Shown here in pieces: positions 44,105-53,990 of a stretch of DNA of 64,000 nt (positions are counted from its first letter, which is position 1; every line of letters begins with the position of its first letter). The notes below the pieces were generated by a model. That model was not told the DNA's origin. It did not search any database and saw nothing but the letters and a program-made list of their open reading frames with translations. The stretch is from Cephalotus follicularis. Taxonomy: Eukaryota; Streptophyta; Magnoliopsida; Oxalidales; Cephalotaceae. The translations under genes and the position numbers were made by a program. The stretch covers positions 761,709-825,708 of the forward strand of contig BDDD01000058.1 of assembly GCA_001972305.1 (NCBI GenBank), read 5' to 3'.

Positions 44105-44115
44105 CTATTTATAAA
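44105..44115 (-). promoter_or_regulatory. TATA box, left LTR of J
   Basis: The minus strand reads TATAAATAG within TTTATAAATAG, a good plant TATA match, kept at 47567-47577 in the right LTR. Confidence 0.55.
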
Positions 44116-44800
44116 AGTTATAGCAGCAATAACCAGAATTAGAAACATGTCATGTGAGTCTATAACTATTAGTATAGAGATCATAAACACACAATCATGA
44201 AAATAACAAGTGTAACCTAGTATATATATGTCAAATGTGGTTTTTAAAATAGTTTACAAAACCATGAACTATAATCTGATTTTTCTTGTGCATAATCCGT
44301 AAAAACAGTAATATACATATATATGCTTGCATCAATGACACGATTTCTTGTTTTTAATCATCAATATTACAAATCATGCATAAAACCCATGAATGAACAT
44401 AGCAGAAATTTAGTTTCAACAGACCTCCTAAATCATGCTCAAAATCAATTTATAGACGGTTTTAATACAAAATAAAAGATGATACATAAACTACATAATA
44501 CTAGCTACAATTTTTGTTTAGAAGTTACCTCCAGAAAACGTCGAAATCAAGGTAGAAAATCGAGTTCAAAGCTGCTGTTCGTTTGTAAAAAGTGCAGAGA
44601 AGTTTGATGCTTTTTAAAAGAATTTTGTCTGATTAAATGCAAAATCCGAGTTTTAATTGACAAGATTAGTATATTAGGACATTACCATACTAACCAAAAC
44701 ACGTCTAACACTTACGGTAATCGGATAGCCAGAAAAAGGAAAGAAATCAACCTTCCAAAAATACTGTCACCGACCAAACTGATATGGAAAGCCGAACAAA

Positions 44801-44895
44801 GCGTCGACTGTTTACTTAAAGCGTCGACGGTTAAGCACATAAATACAAAACGCGTTGAAATCACACGTTTAGGCGCCGACGTCGGCGCTTTGTGC
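44801..44895. repeat. GTCGAC palindrome cluster (GCGTCGACGG form), left LTR of J, upstream of TATA
   Basis: Cores lie at 44804 and 44824 (20 bp apart), then a fused GCGCCGACGTCGGCGC at about 44873 that marks a deletion between two units. Confidence 0.8.
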
Positions 44896-45027
44896 CCAGA
44901 AATCAACAATAAAAGGAATTTCAAACCAAAAATCAAATAGGTCCACAAACCATAGCATAAGTCAAAAAGGATATAATCCCAAACAATAAACATATAAACA
45001 TGTCAACATAGAAAACGGGATATTACA

Positions 45028-45043
45028 TCCACCCCCCCTTAAA
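45028..45043 (-). other. Polypurine tract of gypsy J
   Basis: The minus strand reads AAGGGGGGGTGGA just before the LTR start. Confidence 0.7.
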
Positions 45044-45074
45044 AAGGATTTCGTCCCGAAATCATAATCATACC

Positions 45075-46060
45075 TTATTCAAACAAGCGAGGATGTTCCT
45101 CCTGAATATGCTCCTCCAACTCCCAACTAGCTTCGCTTTCGGGATGATTCTTCCATAAGACTTTTACAAAAGGGATAGCCTTACTACGAGTAACCCTCTC
45201 CTGTCTGTCCAAAATAGCCTCAGCCTCCTCATCGCAAGATAAGTCTTCGCGAACGCGATCAAAAGGGTAGTGAACCACGTGCAACGGATGGTACTGGTAA
45301 CCTCTCAATATAGACACATGGAACACATTATGCACATGAGATAACTGTGGAGGCAAAGCTAACCGGTAAGCAACCGCTCCAACCCTTTCCAGAATTTCAA
45401 ATGGTCCAATAAACCGTGGACTCAACTTTCCCTTCAGCCCAAACCTCCGAACTCCTTTCCATGGTGAAACTTTCAGAAACACATGTTTACCAACTCTAAA
45501 CTCCAATTCCCTCCGATGTTTGTCTGCATAACTCTTCTGTCGGGATTGAGCTGCTTTCAGTCTTTCTCTAGCTACAGTCACTTTATCAGTAGTGATCTGA
45601 ACTAGCTCAGGACCTTCAATAGCTCTCTCGCCAACCTCATCCCAACATGTCGGAGACCGATATTTTCTCCCACACAGTGCCTCAAATGGAGCCATCCGAA
45701 TGCTAGCATGCCAACTATTGTTATATGCGAACTCCACCAAGTTCAAATAATCATCCCAGTTTCCTGCCCACTCTAATGCACAAGACCTCAGCATATCCTC
45801 CAAAGTTTGGATGGTCCTCTCTGACTGTCCATCTGTCTGGGGTGAAAAGCTGTACTGTAATTGAGCCGTGTTCCACAAGATTTCTGAAATCCCTTCCAAA
45901 ATCTAGATGTGAAACGAGGATCCCTATCCGAAACAATGGATACAGGAGTCTCATGTAGTCTCACAATCTCTTGCTGAAAAACTTCCGCCAACCGGTCTAC
46001 AGAAAAGTTCTCTCGGATAGCCAAGAAATGTGCTGATTTAGTCAAACGATCCACCACTAC
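45075..46060 (-). pseudogene. Gypsy J integrase C-terminal half with chromodomain
   Basis: Homology begins at VVVDRLTKSAHFL (about 46055) and includes SIVSDRDPRFTSRFW with the second catalytic Asp. A frameshift near 45845 separates STAFHP from [17 protein letters not shown], which contains the catalytic Glu. Then come FAYNNSWHASIRMAPFEAL, the GKLSPRFIGPFEILERVG (GPF) module, and a C-terminal chromodomain with AIPFVKVLWKNHPESEASWE. The chromodomain, typical of Tekay/Del elements, would guide insertion to histone-marked chromatin. The N-terminal zinc finger and first Asp are lost to the deletion at 46060. Confidence 0.87.
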
Positions 46061-47372
46061 TTGCAAACTGATATAAAACAGAGTCTGAAATTTTAAACAA
46101 AACATAAATAAAGACTAATCATAATCCGATATCCAAATACTGAAATTATAACTGAAATAAAACCAAAGTCTGCAACTGTTTTTGCTGAAAACTAATCTGA
46201 TCCTACTGAAAAACACAAGGACCAACTCCTAGCTGATACTCTGACAATGGGTAACTCTTATCGCCCATTTCCCCCATGCTCCTGAAAACCTGCCGCATAG
46301 AAACAAAAACGCGGCTGAGCAAACCTCAGTACGGATAAGGAATTAAAACAGTAAACGATAAACAAAATAATTTGAACTTTAAATTCAGTAAGGTAACATA
46401 GTAAATATTCTTGAAAAGTAAAACAGAATATTTAAAAACGAGCAGTTATAAAATCATCATAACTTACGAAAAAAAGGATATCATAATTCAAAACATCATC
46501 TGATTCATAATTCCTTAACAGAGAATTTCTGACATACATACATATATAGGTGCAAGGGGTTCGCGAGGCCCACATGCTCTGAAGGAAAAGTCGTGTACGG
46601 CACTACACAAACAATCCCAATACTGAATTTCTGAATTTATGACAATAACTAGAGTATACTCATAAGCCTCAAAAGGATCCATATCCTACCCTCAGGATAC
46701 ATATTTAAAAGAGACGACGTAGACAGATAACACCGCCACGGTAGGTGTCATGTCCTCCGTGCCAAAGAACATGCCTATGATACCTCATAGGTAGGGATTT
46801 TCTCTGTATGTTATAATGCTAAAAATATTGTTTTAATCTAAAAAAATTTCTAAACAATTCTGATCTTATCTGAAAACAAAAATATTAACTGTATCTGAAG
46901 TTAACATACTCCGAAAGTGGAAGCCAAGTTAATATTTTTGATAGTGAAAAACAAGCATATCAAAACCCATATCCGATGTAACAATGCTAAAATTCATTTC
47001 AATAAGCTTATTATCAAACGTAAAATATCCGTATCAAAACACGAGTTTTATTGCTAATAAAACCAGGAACATATATCCATTCGATAAAACGTACAAAATA
47101 ATCAATTAATGAACGTTTAATCGAAGGAGTATAAAAGAACGAAGATACCGTACAAAAACATATTTTAACTCATTTCAGTAAAACCAAAGGAATAAGCCAA
47201 AGAGCAGAAAATCCGTACCTTAGCTGATCGAACAATCTAAACAAATACGAATACCGGACAAAAGTATCCTTGAAATGTCCTAACTCCACCAGGAACGATA
47301 TAAAGACCTAATCATACGAGTCCAAACATCACATATCATAAAAGAAATCAAAACATCAAAACTGTCATAAAG

Positions 47373-47510
47373 CGTCGACAGTTTGCTCCTAGGCGTCGAT
47401 GGTTTAATAGCACAAAAGGACAAAGCGTCGAGCCAAGAGTCGACAGACCAAGGCATAAAACAACACAAAGCGGCGACGCTCAGAACGAAAGCGTCGACGG
47501 TTTGCGTCAG
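47373..47510. repeat. GTCGAC palindrome cluster, right LTR of J, downstream of TATA
   Basis: Cores at 47375 and 47395 are 20 bp apart (AAGCGTCGACAGTTT, GGCGTCGATGGTTT), followed by GCGTCGAGCC, GAGTCGACAG, GCGGCGACGC and GCGTCGACGG. Confidence 0.82.
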
Positions 47511-48263
47511 ACACAACATACCAACAGCAGAAAGCAATTTCAATTTCCATGATCGAATCATATTTTCTATTTATAAAAGTTATAGCAGCAATAACCAGAC
47601 TTAGAAACATGTCATGTGAGTCTATAACTATTAGTATAGAGATCATAAACACACAATCATGAAAATAACAAGTGTAACCTAGTATATATATGTCAAATGT
47701 GGTTTTTAAAATAGTTTACAAAACCATGAACTATAATCTGATTTTTTCTTGTGCATAATCCGTAAAAACAGTAATATACATATATATGCTTGCATCAATG
47801 ACACGATTTCTTGTTTTTAATCATCAATATTACAAATCATGCATAAAACCCATGAATGAACATAGCAAAGATTTAGTTTCAATAGACATCCTAAATAATG
47901 CTCAAAATCAATTTATAGACGGTTTTAATACAAAATAAAAGATGATACAGAAACTACATAATACTAGCTACAATTTTTGTTTAGAAGTTACCTCCAGAAA
48001 ACGTCGAAATCAAGGTAGAAAATCGAGTTCAAAGCTGCTGTTCGTTTGTAAAAAGTGCAGAGAAGTTTGATGCTTTTTAAAAGAATTTTGTCTGATTAAA
48101 TGCAAAATCCGAGTTTTAATTGACAAGATTAGTATATTAGGACATTACCACACTAACCAAAACGCGTCTAACACTTAAGGTAATCGGATAACCAGAAAAA
48201 GGAAAGAAATCAACCTTCCAAAAACACTGTCACCGACCAAACTGATATGGAAAGCCGAACAAA

Positions 48264-48392
48264 GCGTCGACTGTTTACTTAAAGCGTCGACGGTTAAGCA
48301 CATAAATACAAAACGAGTCGAAATCACACGTTTAGGCGTCGACGTGTCACCCAGCAGCCAAAGCGTCGGCGGTTCTAAAGAGAGCGTCGGCG
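48264..48392. repeat. GTCGAC palindrome cluster, right LTR of J, upstream of TATA
   Basis: Cores at 48267, 48287, 48318, 48339, 48366 (TCGG) and 48387 (TCGG). Spacings 20, 31, 21, 27 and 21. Confidence 0.85.
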
Positions 48393-48537
48393 CTTTGTGC
48401 CCAGAAATCAACAATAAAAGGAATTTCAAACCAAAAATCAAATAGGTCCACAAACCATAGCATAAGTCAAAAAGGATATAATCCCAAACAATAAACATAT
48501 AAACCTGTCAACATAGAAAACGGGATATTACAGTTTT

Positions 48538-49071
48538 CACCAAATAACACGGGCGCACAGTCTTGTCGGTAAAAATCTGGACTGGTCACCCAAGTCCGTT
48601 GGTTCCAACCCCTACCACCAACATTCGGTACATTTAAGATAGTGTTTAGTCTACTTAAGTCCAAGTCAATAGTCTTGTTTTTTACCTTAGTGGTTAAACT
48701 ATCCATAGAGCTACCTAGTATGTGCACATAGAACTCTTTCATGAGTTCGGGATAACTAAGCAAATTTAGAGAGAAAAATGGTTCTAAACCTTGAACCCTA
48801 ATCCATTCAACAATAGGAAACCCTTCACTAATCAAAAATCAAAGTCTAATACTTTGCCTACAAGTATTTTTCTATTGAAATAAGCCTCAGGGTACCTAGG
48901 AAGAGATGGAATGACCTCAGGAGTTACAGATGGAGTGGCTATCCCCTTGCCCTTTTGCCCAGTTGATTTCTTCCTTGCCTTGGAGCCTTGTCCTTCCTCA
49001 ACATTCTTAGTTCTAGGAATGATTGAAGTTGTATGAAGGTCAATCTGTGTTTGTCGAGTGATTTTCACCAA
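48538..49071 (-). pseudogene. Copia I third ORF, proximal part (plant transposon-protein-like domain)
   Basis: Starts at 49071 where a TTG stands for the expected ATG (LVKITRQTQIDLHTTS). A basic, Lys/Gly-rich stretch follows, then YPEAYFNRKILVGKVLDFD. The frame shifts near 48835 into LISEGFPIVEWIRVQGLEPF, then YPELMKEFYVHILG and IDLDLSRLNTILNVPNVGG, which align in pattern with the third ORF of H. J is inserted after GENC. It lies between pol and the 3' LTR, the envelope position, but no membrane features are seen. Function is unknown. Confidence 0.72.
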
Positions 49072-49127
49072 GAAATAGCCGGAGATCGAGTGTTTAGAAA
49101 TTAGGGTTTGTATTTTGTGCGTAGAAA

Positions 49128-49278
49128 GGCGTGGCAGACGACGCTTTCTAACTTAAAACGCGACTAAAGCGTCGACGGAATGGGTTTAAGCGTCGGCGCT
49201 TAGACCAATTTCCCCAATTTCGAACCCTAATTTTGCTTTAAAGCGCTGACGCTTTAAAAGCAACAGTCGGCGCTTTGC
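49128..49278. repeat. GTCGAC palindrome array upstream of the third ORF of I
   Basis: Units in I's own form: GGCAGACGACGCTTT (49136), AAAGCGTCGACGG (core 49172), AAGCGTCGGCGCTT (49193), AAGCGCTGACGCTTT (49246) and AGTCGGCGCTTT (49267). Two spacings are exactly 21 bp. They lie about 60-210 bp before the ORF start at 49071 on the minus strand. Confidence 0.88.
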
Positions 49279-49397
49279 TCTGTTTTTTCGCAGATTTTCC
49301 ATAAATGCGCGAGAATGAATGCAAATGATGCATAAAAGAGAAAACTAGCATTTTGAGTAAGCATACATATTCACAACAATCATAGAAACATGGTAAT

Positions 49398-51398
49398 CTA
49401 CTCAATTTCACACAAACCTAATTCCAATCTAAATTTTGAAAAGGTTTGTTCATCTAATGGTTTGGTGAAAATGTCCGCGACTTGTTCTTGGGTCGGGACG
49501 AAAACTAATTCGATATCACCCTTTTCTATGTGATCTTTTATGAAGTGATATCTTATGTCAATGTGCTTAGTTCGTATAGATTCTAATCTAGCTACGGGTG
49601 CATATGACTCATCAAAGTCGATTCCCTCTTCTTGGGAATATCCCTTAGCAACTAGTCTAGCCTTGTTCCTAATTATTATACCTTGGTCATCTACCTTGTT
49701 CCTATAAACCCATTTTGTGCCTATTATGTTTTGGTTACTAGGTCTAGGTACTAGGTTCCATACTTTACTCCTTTCAAATTGATTCAATTCTTCTTGCATG
49801 GCATTAATCCAATTTTCATCTTTTTCGGCCTCATTTATATTTTTAGGCTCAATTTGAGGTAAGAAAGCAATGTAATTGTGATTAATGCTAGATCTAGTGG
49901 ATACACCTAATTTAGGATTACCTATTATAGCTTCATGAGGATGTCCTCTTACCACCTTCAAGGTTTTGTCATGAAGAGATTCTTGGTAGCTTTCTTGAGG
50001 GGTTTCTTCTATGGTGGACTCCTCCCTTTTTGCTTCATCTAGATTAAGCTTGTTAACACCATTCTCAATAAAATCTACACAATCATCAACAATAACCTCT
50101 TTTGGAAGTTTAGGGTTAGATTCATCAAAAATAACATGCATTGATTCTTCAAAAAGTAAGGTTCTTTTATTAAAGCATCTATAAGCCCTACTATGAGAAG
50201 AATATTCAAGAAAAATACCTTCATCGACTTTGGAGTCAAATTTTCCAAGATGCTCTTTTCCATTATTGTGGATAAAGCACTTGCAACCGAAGGTATGAAA
50301 GTAACTAATGTTAGGCTTTCTCCCCCTCCATAACTCATATGAAGTATTTTTGAGAATTGGCCTAATTGATATGCGATTTAGGATATAACATGAAGTATTT
50401 ATAGCTTTCGCCCAAAAATATTTTGGTAAATTATTTTCATTTAAAAGTGTTCTACACAATTCTTGTAATATTCTATTCTTCCTTTCAACAACCCCATTTT
50501 GTTGAGGTGTTCTAGGAGTAGAGAACTCATGTATAAAACCATTTTCATTACAAAAGTTTTCAAACAAATGATTTTCAAACTCTTTTCCATGATCACTTCT
50601 AATTTTAGAAATTGAAGTGTCCTTTTCATTTTGAACGGTTTTGCAAAAGTTTGAAAATTCTTTAAAAGATTCACTTTTGTGGGCTAGGAAAATAGTCCAT
50701 GTATATTTTGAATAATCATCTACTATAACCATGGCATATGATTTTCCACCTAGGCTTCTAACATCTATTGGTCCAAATAAGTCTAGATGTAAAAGTTGCA
50801 AAGGCCTAGTTGTAGATACAATGTTCTTGCTTTGAAATGAGGCTCTAGTTTGTTTTCCATATTGGCATGCATCACAAACTCTATCATTTTCAAAGCTAAT
50901 CTTAGGTAGACCTTTAACTAACTCATGTTTCAAAAGTTTTGATATGGTTGTCATACCTACATGACCTAACCTTCTATGCCATAGCCAACTATCTTCATTC
51001 ATAGATACTAAGCATTTAATATTAATCAAGTCATCTATATCTACCACATATACATTTCCATGTCTATGTCCTATAGACTTTACTTGACCATTATTTATAT
51101 CTATCACTTTGCATAAGTCCTTTTCAAAGACCACTCTACAATCCTTGTCACATAATTGGCTTATGCTCAAGAGATTGTGCTTAAGTCCATCAACAAACAA
51201 CACATTATGAATGGAGGTTTTAAGGTTACCTATGGAGCCAACACCTTTGATTTTTCCTTTTGCATTGTCTCCGAATGTTACTTCTCCTCCTTCCTTTGGT
51301 TCATATTTGACGAAGAGACTTTTGTGGCCCGTCATATGCTTGGAACATCCACTAACCAAGTACCATTGTGTCTTCTTGGATAATGCCGTCAAGCACAC
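49398..51398 (-). CDS. pol: Copia I pol: protease, integrase and in-frame-deleted RT/RNase H
   Basis: A 666-codon open frame. Protease: [14 protein letters not shown], where the catalytic Asp of DSG is Val. Integrase zinc finger: WHRRLGH with CDACQYGKQ. Integrase core complete: [18 protein letters not shown] and [11 protein letters not shown] give D, D, E. RT begins at [13 protein letters not shown] and reaches PVARLESIR (about 49572), then jumps in frame to [18 protein letters not shown], the RNase H end, finishing near [11 protein letters not shown]. The RT palm, YVDD and RNase H active site are missing. The frame otherwise has no stop, so the deletion may predate the last transposition. 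Such a copy would need RT supplied by another element. Confidence 0.9.
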   Translation of the reverse strand: MCLTALSKKTQWYLVSGCSKHMTGHKSLFVKYEPKEGGEVTFGDNAKGKIKGVGSIGNLKTSIHNVLFVDGLKHNLLSISQLCDKDCRVVFEKDLCKVIDINNGQVKSIGHRHGNVYVVDIDDLINIKCLVSMNEDSWLWHRRLGHVGMTTISKLLKHELVKGLPKISFENDRVCDACQYGKQTRASFQSKNIVSTTRPLQLLHLDLFGPIDVRSLGGKSYAMVIVDDYSKYTWTIFLAHKSESFKEFSNFCKTVQNEKDTSISKIRSDHGKEFENHLFENFCNENGFIHEFSTPRTPQQNGVVERKNRILQELCRTLLNENNLPKYFWAKAINTSCYILNRISIRPILKNTSYELWRGRKPNISYFHTFGCKCFIHNNGKEHLGKFDSKVDEGIFLEYSSHSRAYRCFNKRTLLFEESMHVIFDESNPKLPKEVIVDDCVDFIENGVNKLNLDEAKREESTIEETPQESYQESLHDKTLKVVRGHPHEAIIGNPKLGVSTRSSINHNYIAFLPQIEPKNINEAEKDENWINAMQEELNQFERSKVWNLVPRPSNQNIIGTKWVYRNKVDDQGIIIRNKARLVAKGYSQEEGIDFDESYAPVARLESIRTKHIDIRYHFIKDHIEKGDIELVFVPTQEQVADIFTKPLDEQTFSKFRLELGLCEIE

Positions 51399-51966
51399 CT
51401 ACAAACATAAATTTCAAATTTTCGTTTGAGGTACCCAACAAACCTTGGGTCCTTTGGGGTTAGTCAAAATGGTTCCTAATCCTAAAGAAGTTCAAGTCAT
51501 TCAATGCATTTTGTTTATGAAAACATGATGTAGAGGTGTGTCCATTATTACCACAAATATTGCAAGACACAACTATTCTTCTTTTATGCATATTATTTCT
51601 TCTATAAAAGCAAGATGAAAATGCATGACCATATTTACCATAATGTGTACACATGACATTCATTCTTTTCTTATTAATGGCATTGTTCCTATAATAACAT
51701 TGTGAGAGTGTGTGTCCATGTTTTCCACAAAAATTGCATGTTTTAATCAAATTCTTCCTAAATATGGCATTCTTTTTATGGAATCAAGTAAAAGATGTGT
51801 GTCCAATTTTACCACAATAGTCACACATGGTTTTCCTTTTAATCTTAGCCTTTTCAACCTTTTCTTTTTCTATTTTCTCATTCCTATCAAAGAATGTTTG
51901 ATAAAGCTTAACATTATTCATTTCCTCATATCCTAGGCCGGCTTTATCAAAAACACATCTTTGCAT
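51399..51966 (-). pseudogene. Copia I gag C-terminus with four tandem zinc knuckles
   Basis: From 51966 down: MQRCVFDKAGLGYEEM, a Lys/Glu helix, then CDYCGKIGHTSFT followed by a stop in place of the last Cys (51784-51786), CNFCGKHGHTLSQC, CTHYGKYGHAFSSC (second Cys is Tyr) and CNICGNNGHTSTSC. Spacing is about 25-30 residues, with spacers like FHKKNAI, YYRNNAI, FYRRNNM and FHKQNAL. The repeats probably arose by tandem duplication. Confidence 0.82.
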
Positions 51967-52790
51967 CCCAAGAAGATTTTCAAGCTTCTCACTACTATTA
52001 GAAAACTTTGAGAAGTCCGGGTGATAAATGCTAGCTCATCATCATCATCATCATCATCCTCAGAATCTTCGGTTTGGGATGATTTTAAGGCAACTATCTT
52101 CTTCTTCTTCTCCTCCTTTTCTTCATCGTAAACCTTCTTTTGCATAGATAGTTCATGAGTCATTAATGACCCAAGAAGATCTTCTAATGCAAGGACATTG
52201 AGGTTCTTTGCTTCCTCAATTGCTGTGACCTTTGGCATCCAAGTCCTTGGTAAGCACCTAAAAATTTTCCTCACCATTTCACTGTTAGAATATGTTTTAT
52301 CAAGAGCTTGTAATGCATTAATGATGTTTGTAAATCTAGAGAACATAGATTTTATATCTTCGTTCTCATTCATGGTGAACATTTCATACTCATGAACAAG
52401 CATGCTAACTTTGGCTTCCTTAACTTGATTAGTCCCTTCATAGGTGACTTCAAGTCTATCCCACATTTCCTTGGCGGAAACGCAAGAAGAGATTCTATTA
52501 AAATCATTAGAATTTATAGCACAAAGAATGATATGCTTGGCCTTAGCATTTATTTGGACTCTCTTCCTATCATTGTCGTCATAGAGATTTCTAGGCTTGG
52601 AGACTACATCCCCATTTACAAGAGTAATGGTGGGAAGATTTGGACCATCAACTATGAGGTCCCATAAATTGTAGTCAAGGGATTGGATGAAAATGGTCAT
52701 CTTTGCTTTCCAATGGCTATAGTTGTTGCCATCGAAATAAGGGGGTTTAGAGATGTTTTGGCTCTCTCCTACGTTTGAGTTCATTGTCAA
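51933..52790 (-). CDS. gag: Copia I gag, capsid part
   Basis: Starts MTMNSNVGESQNISK at 52790. It has the copia gag landmarks PPYFDGNNYSHWKAKMTIFI, LDYNLWDLIVDG, KHIILCAIN, SAKEMWDRLEVTYEGT and KEAKVSMLVHEYEMF. The C-terminal half has FRCLPRTWMPKVTAIEEA, LLGSLMTHELSMQ, a Lys/Glu run and an Asp-rich run. The last ~30 residues (after about 52030) are out of frame relative to the knuckle region, so one frameshift separates the two parts. It forms the virus-like particle shell in intact elements. Confidence 0.87.
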   Translation of the reverse strand: MTMNSNVGESQNISKPPYFDGNNYSHWKAKMTIFIQSLDYNLWDLIVDGPNLPTITLVNGDVVSKPRNLYDDNDRKRVQINAKAKHIILCAINSNDFNRISSCVSAKEMWDRLEVTYEGTNQVKEAKVSMLVHEYEMFTMNENEDIKSMFSRFTNIINALQALDKTYSNSEMVRKIFRCLPRTWMPKVTAIEEAKNLNVLALEDLLGSLMTHELSMQKKVYDEEKEEKKKKIVALKSSQTEDSEDDDDDDDELAFITRTSQSFLIVVRSLKIFLGCKDVFLIKPA

Positions 52791-52836
52791 ACAAGATCGT
52801 CAAAGGCTCTAACAATTAAGAATAATAAGCCTACCG

Positions 52837-52847
52837 CTCTAATACCA
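52837..52847 (-). other. Primer-binding site of copia I (initiator tRNA-Met type, one change)
   Basis: The minus strand reads TGGTATTAGAG, two bases from the right LTR; the usual sequence is TGGTATCAGAG. Confidence 0.8.
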
Positions 52848-52849
52848 AT

Positions 52850-53990
52850 TGAATGAACTACAACGGGGGGTGAATTGTAGTTTCTAAAAATTATCTAAAC
52901 TTTTAGCAATTCAAAACAATGAACAATAAAATCAAGCAATAGCAATTTAACCAACAATAAAAACAGAGAGAGTTAGAGAGATTGCAAACACTAGTTTAGA
53001 GTGGTTCGGCGTAACTCTTGCCTACGTCCACTTTTCCCAAGGATCTCCTTGAGTTTCCACTAGTTCTCCGAATACAATTTTGGGTGCTATTCGGTACACC
53101 TTTGTGCTTGAACTCAATCACTTACAACACTCTTGGGTTCACTCCCCAATTTCTCTTAGGGTTCACTCCCCTATTACAATCAAGATAGATGAAGTAGTGT
53201 TTTTATCTAAACCTCTCATAGGTTGGATATTACAAGATAAAATTGCTCAAATAAAGTGAGAACAACAAAGGCTTAAAATGTAGGATAAAAGCTTTTAGAT
53301 GAGCATTTTTTATTTGAATGCTTGGAGTATGATTTCTTTGAATGATTTGATATCTCTTGTGTTGCTCTCCTTTTTTTTTCTTCAAAACATTCATGTATAT
53401 ATATCTTCTTGCCTCATAGATCCGTTGGGAATATATTGGGATTGATTCCATAATGGAATGTCCACTAAAACTCTGTCAGAAACTGTTCCAGCCGACCAAA
53501 GCGTCGACTGTCAACTTTAAAGCGTCGACGCTTATGTGACCGTTAGGGATTCCAAGTTTGAATTATCGTGTCAAAGCGCAGGCATTCTTTCTTCAAGGGT
53601 CGACTGGCAGATCAAAGCATTGACGCTTATGCTTGGGCGTTGATGCTTAAGCCAATTTTATTTGCAATTGGGTTCACTGGTTTAGTCGGCAGACGCTTTG
53701 CACAAAGAGCAGACGCTTAGTACCCAAAGCGCAGACGCTTGAATCTGGGCGTCGACGGTTTGGCTATTTCTTCAACTTCTCCAAACACTTCACCGGTAGA
53801 CGCTTAGGCCCTTGTCTCGACTGCCTCTCAAAGCGCTGACGCTTTAACCTTGGGCGTCGACGGTCTGACCTGTATCTGCAGAATTCTTATGCTGTTTTGC
53901 TCACTTCATGGCTTTCTTACACATCAAGAAACTTTGTTAAACACAAATATGTTATCATCAAAACTTAGGATTGAGACATAAATGTCAACA
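52850..53990 (-). repeat. 5' LTR of copia I (right)
   Basis: A 1141-bp full LTR, starting TGAATGAAC and ending AAATGTCAACA. TATA-like run at 53396-53404; array directly upstream of it on the minus strand. Confidence 0.92.
53488..53864. repeat. GTCGAC palindrome array (GCGTCGACGCTT form), right LTR of I
   Basis: Core positions 53504, 53525, 53600, 53620, 53640, 53690, 53710, 53732, 53752, 53797, 53836 and 53857. Within groups the spacing is 20-22 bp. Variants include GCGCAGACGCTT and GGCGTTGATGCTT. It starts about 90 bp upstream of the TATA-like run. Confidence 0.9.

Larger units (their letters stand above)
42505..45027 (-). repeat. 3' LTR of gypsy J (left)
   Basis: Shares with LTRs N and B the start TGTAACACCCCC and a ~70-bp block around CTGCCGCAT (42846). 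Contains a TATA-like box (44105-44115, complement TTTATAAATAG). Arrays lie at 43931-44040 and 44801-44895, both shorter than in the right copy. Confidence 0.9.
42505..48532 (-). mobile_element. Gypsy J: Tekay-like element with deleted pol and truncated 5' LTR
   Basis: Left LTR 42505-45027 starts TGTAACACCCCC and ends GGGATATTACA; right LTR copy 46061-48532 lacks its first ~115 bp. Exact GTTTT duplications at 42500-42504 and 48533-48537. Only ~1 kb of internal sequence (integrase C-terminal half) remains. The two LTRs are nearly identical in most places, so J is young. Confidence 0.92.
46061..48532 (-). repeat. 5' LTR of gypsy J (right, truncated start)
   Basis: It begins TTGCAAACTG, which corresponds to 42620 in the left LTR. 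There is no primer site or gag between it and integrase. Arrays lie at 47373-47510 and 48264-48392, each with units missing from the left copy. Confidence 0.9.
40826..53990 (-). mobile_element. Copia I: Sirevirus-like element with third ORF, holding gypsy J
   Basis: Right LTR 52850-53990, left LTR 40826-41631 (internally deleted), exact TATGG duplications at 40821-40825 and 53991-53995. Order on the minus strand: primer site, gag, zinc knuckles, pol, palindrome array, third ORF (split by J), several polypurine tracts. Confidence 0.93.
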
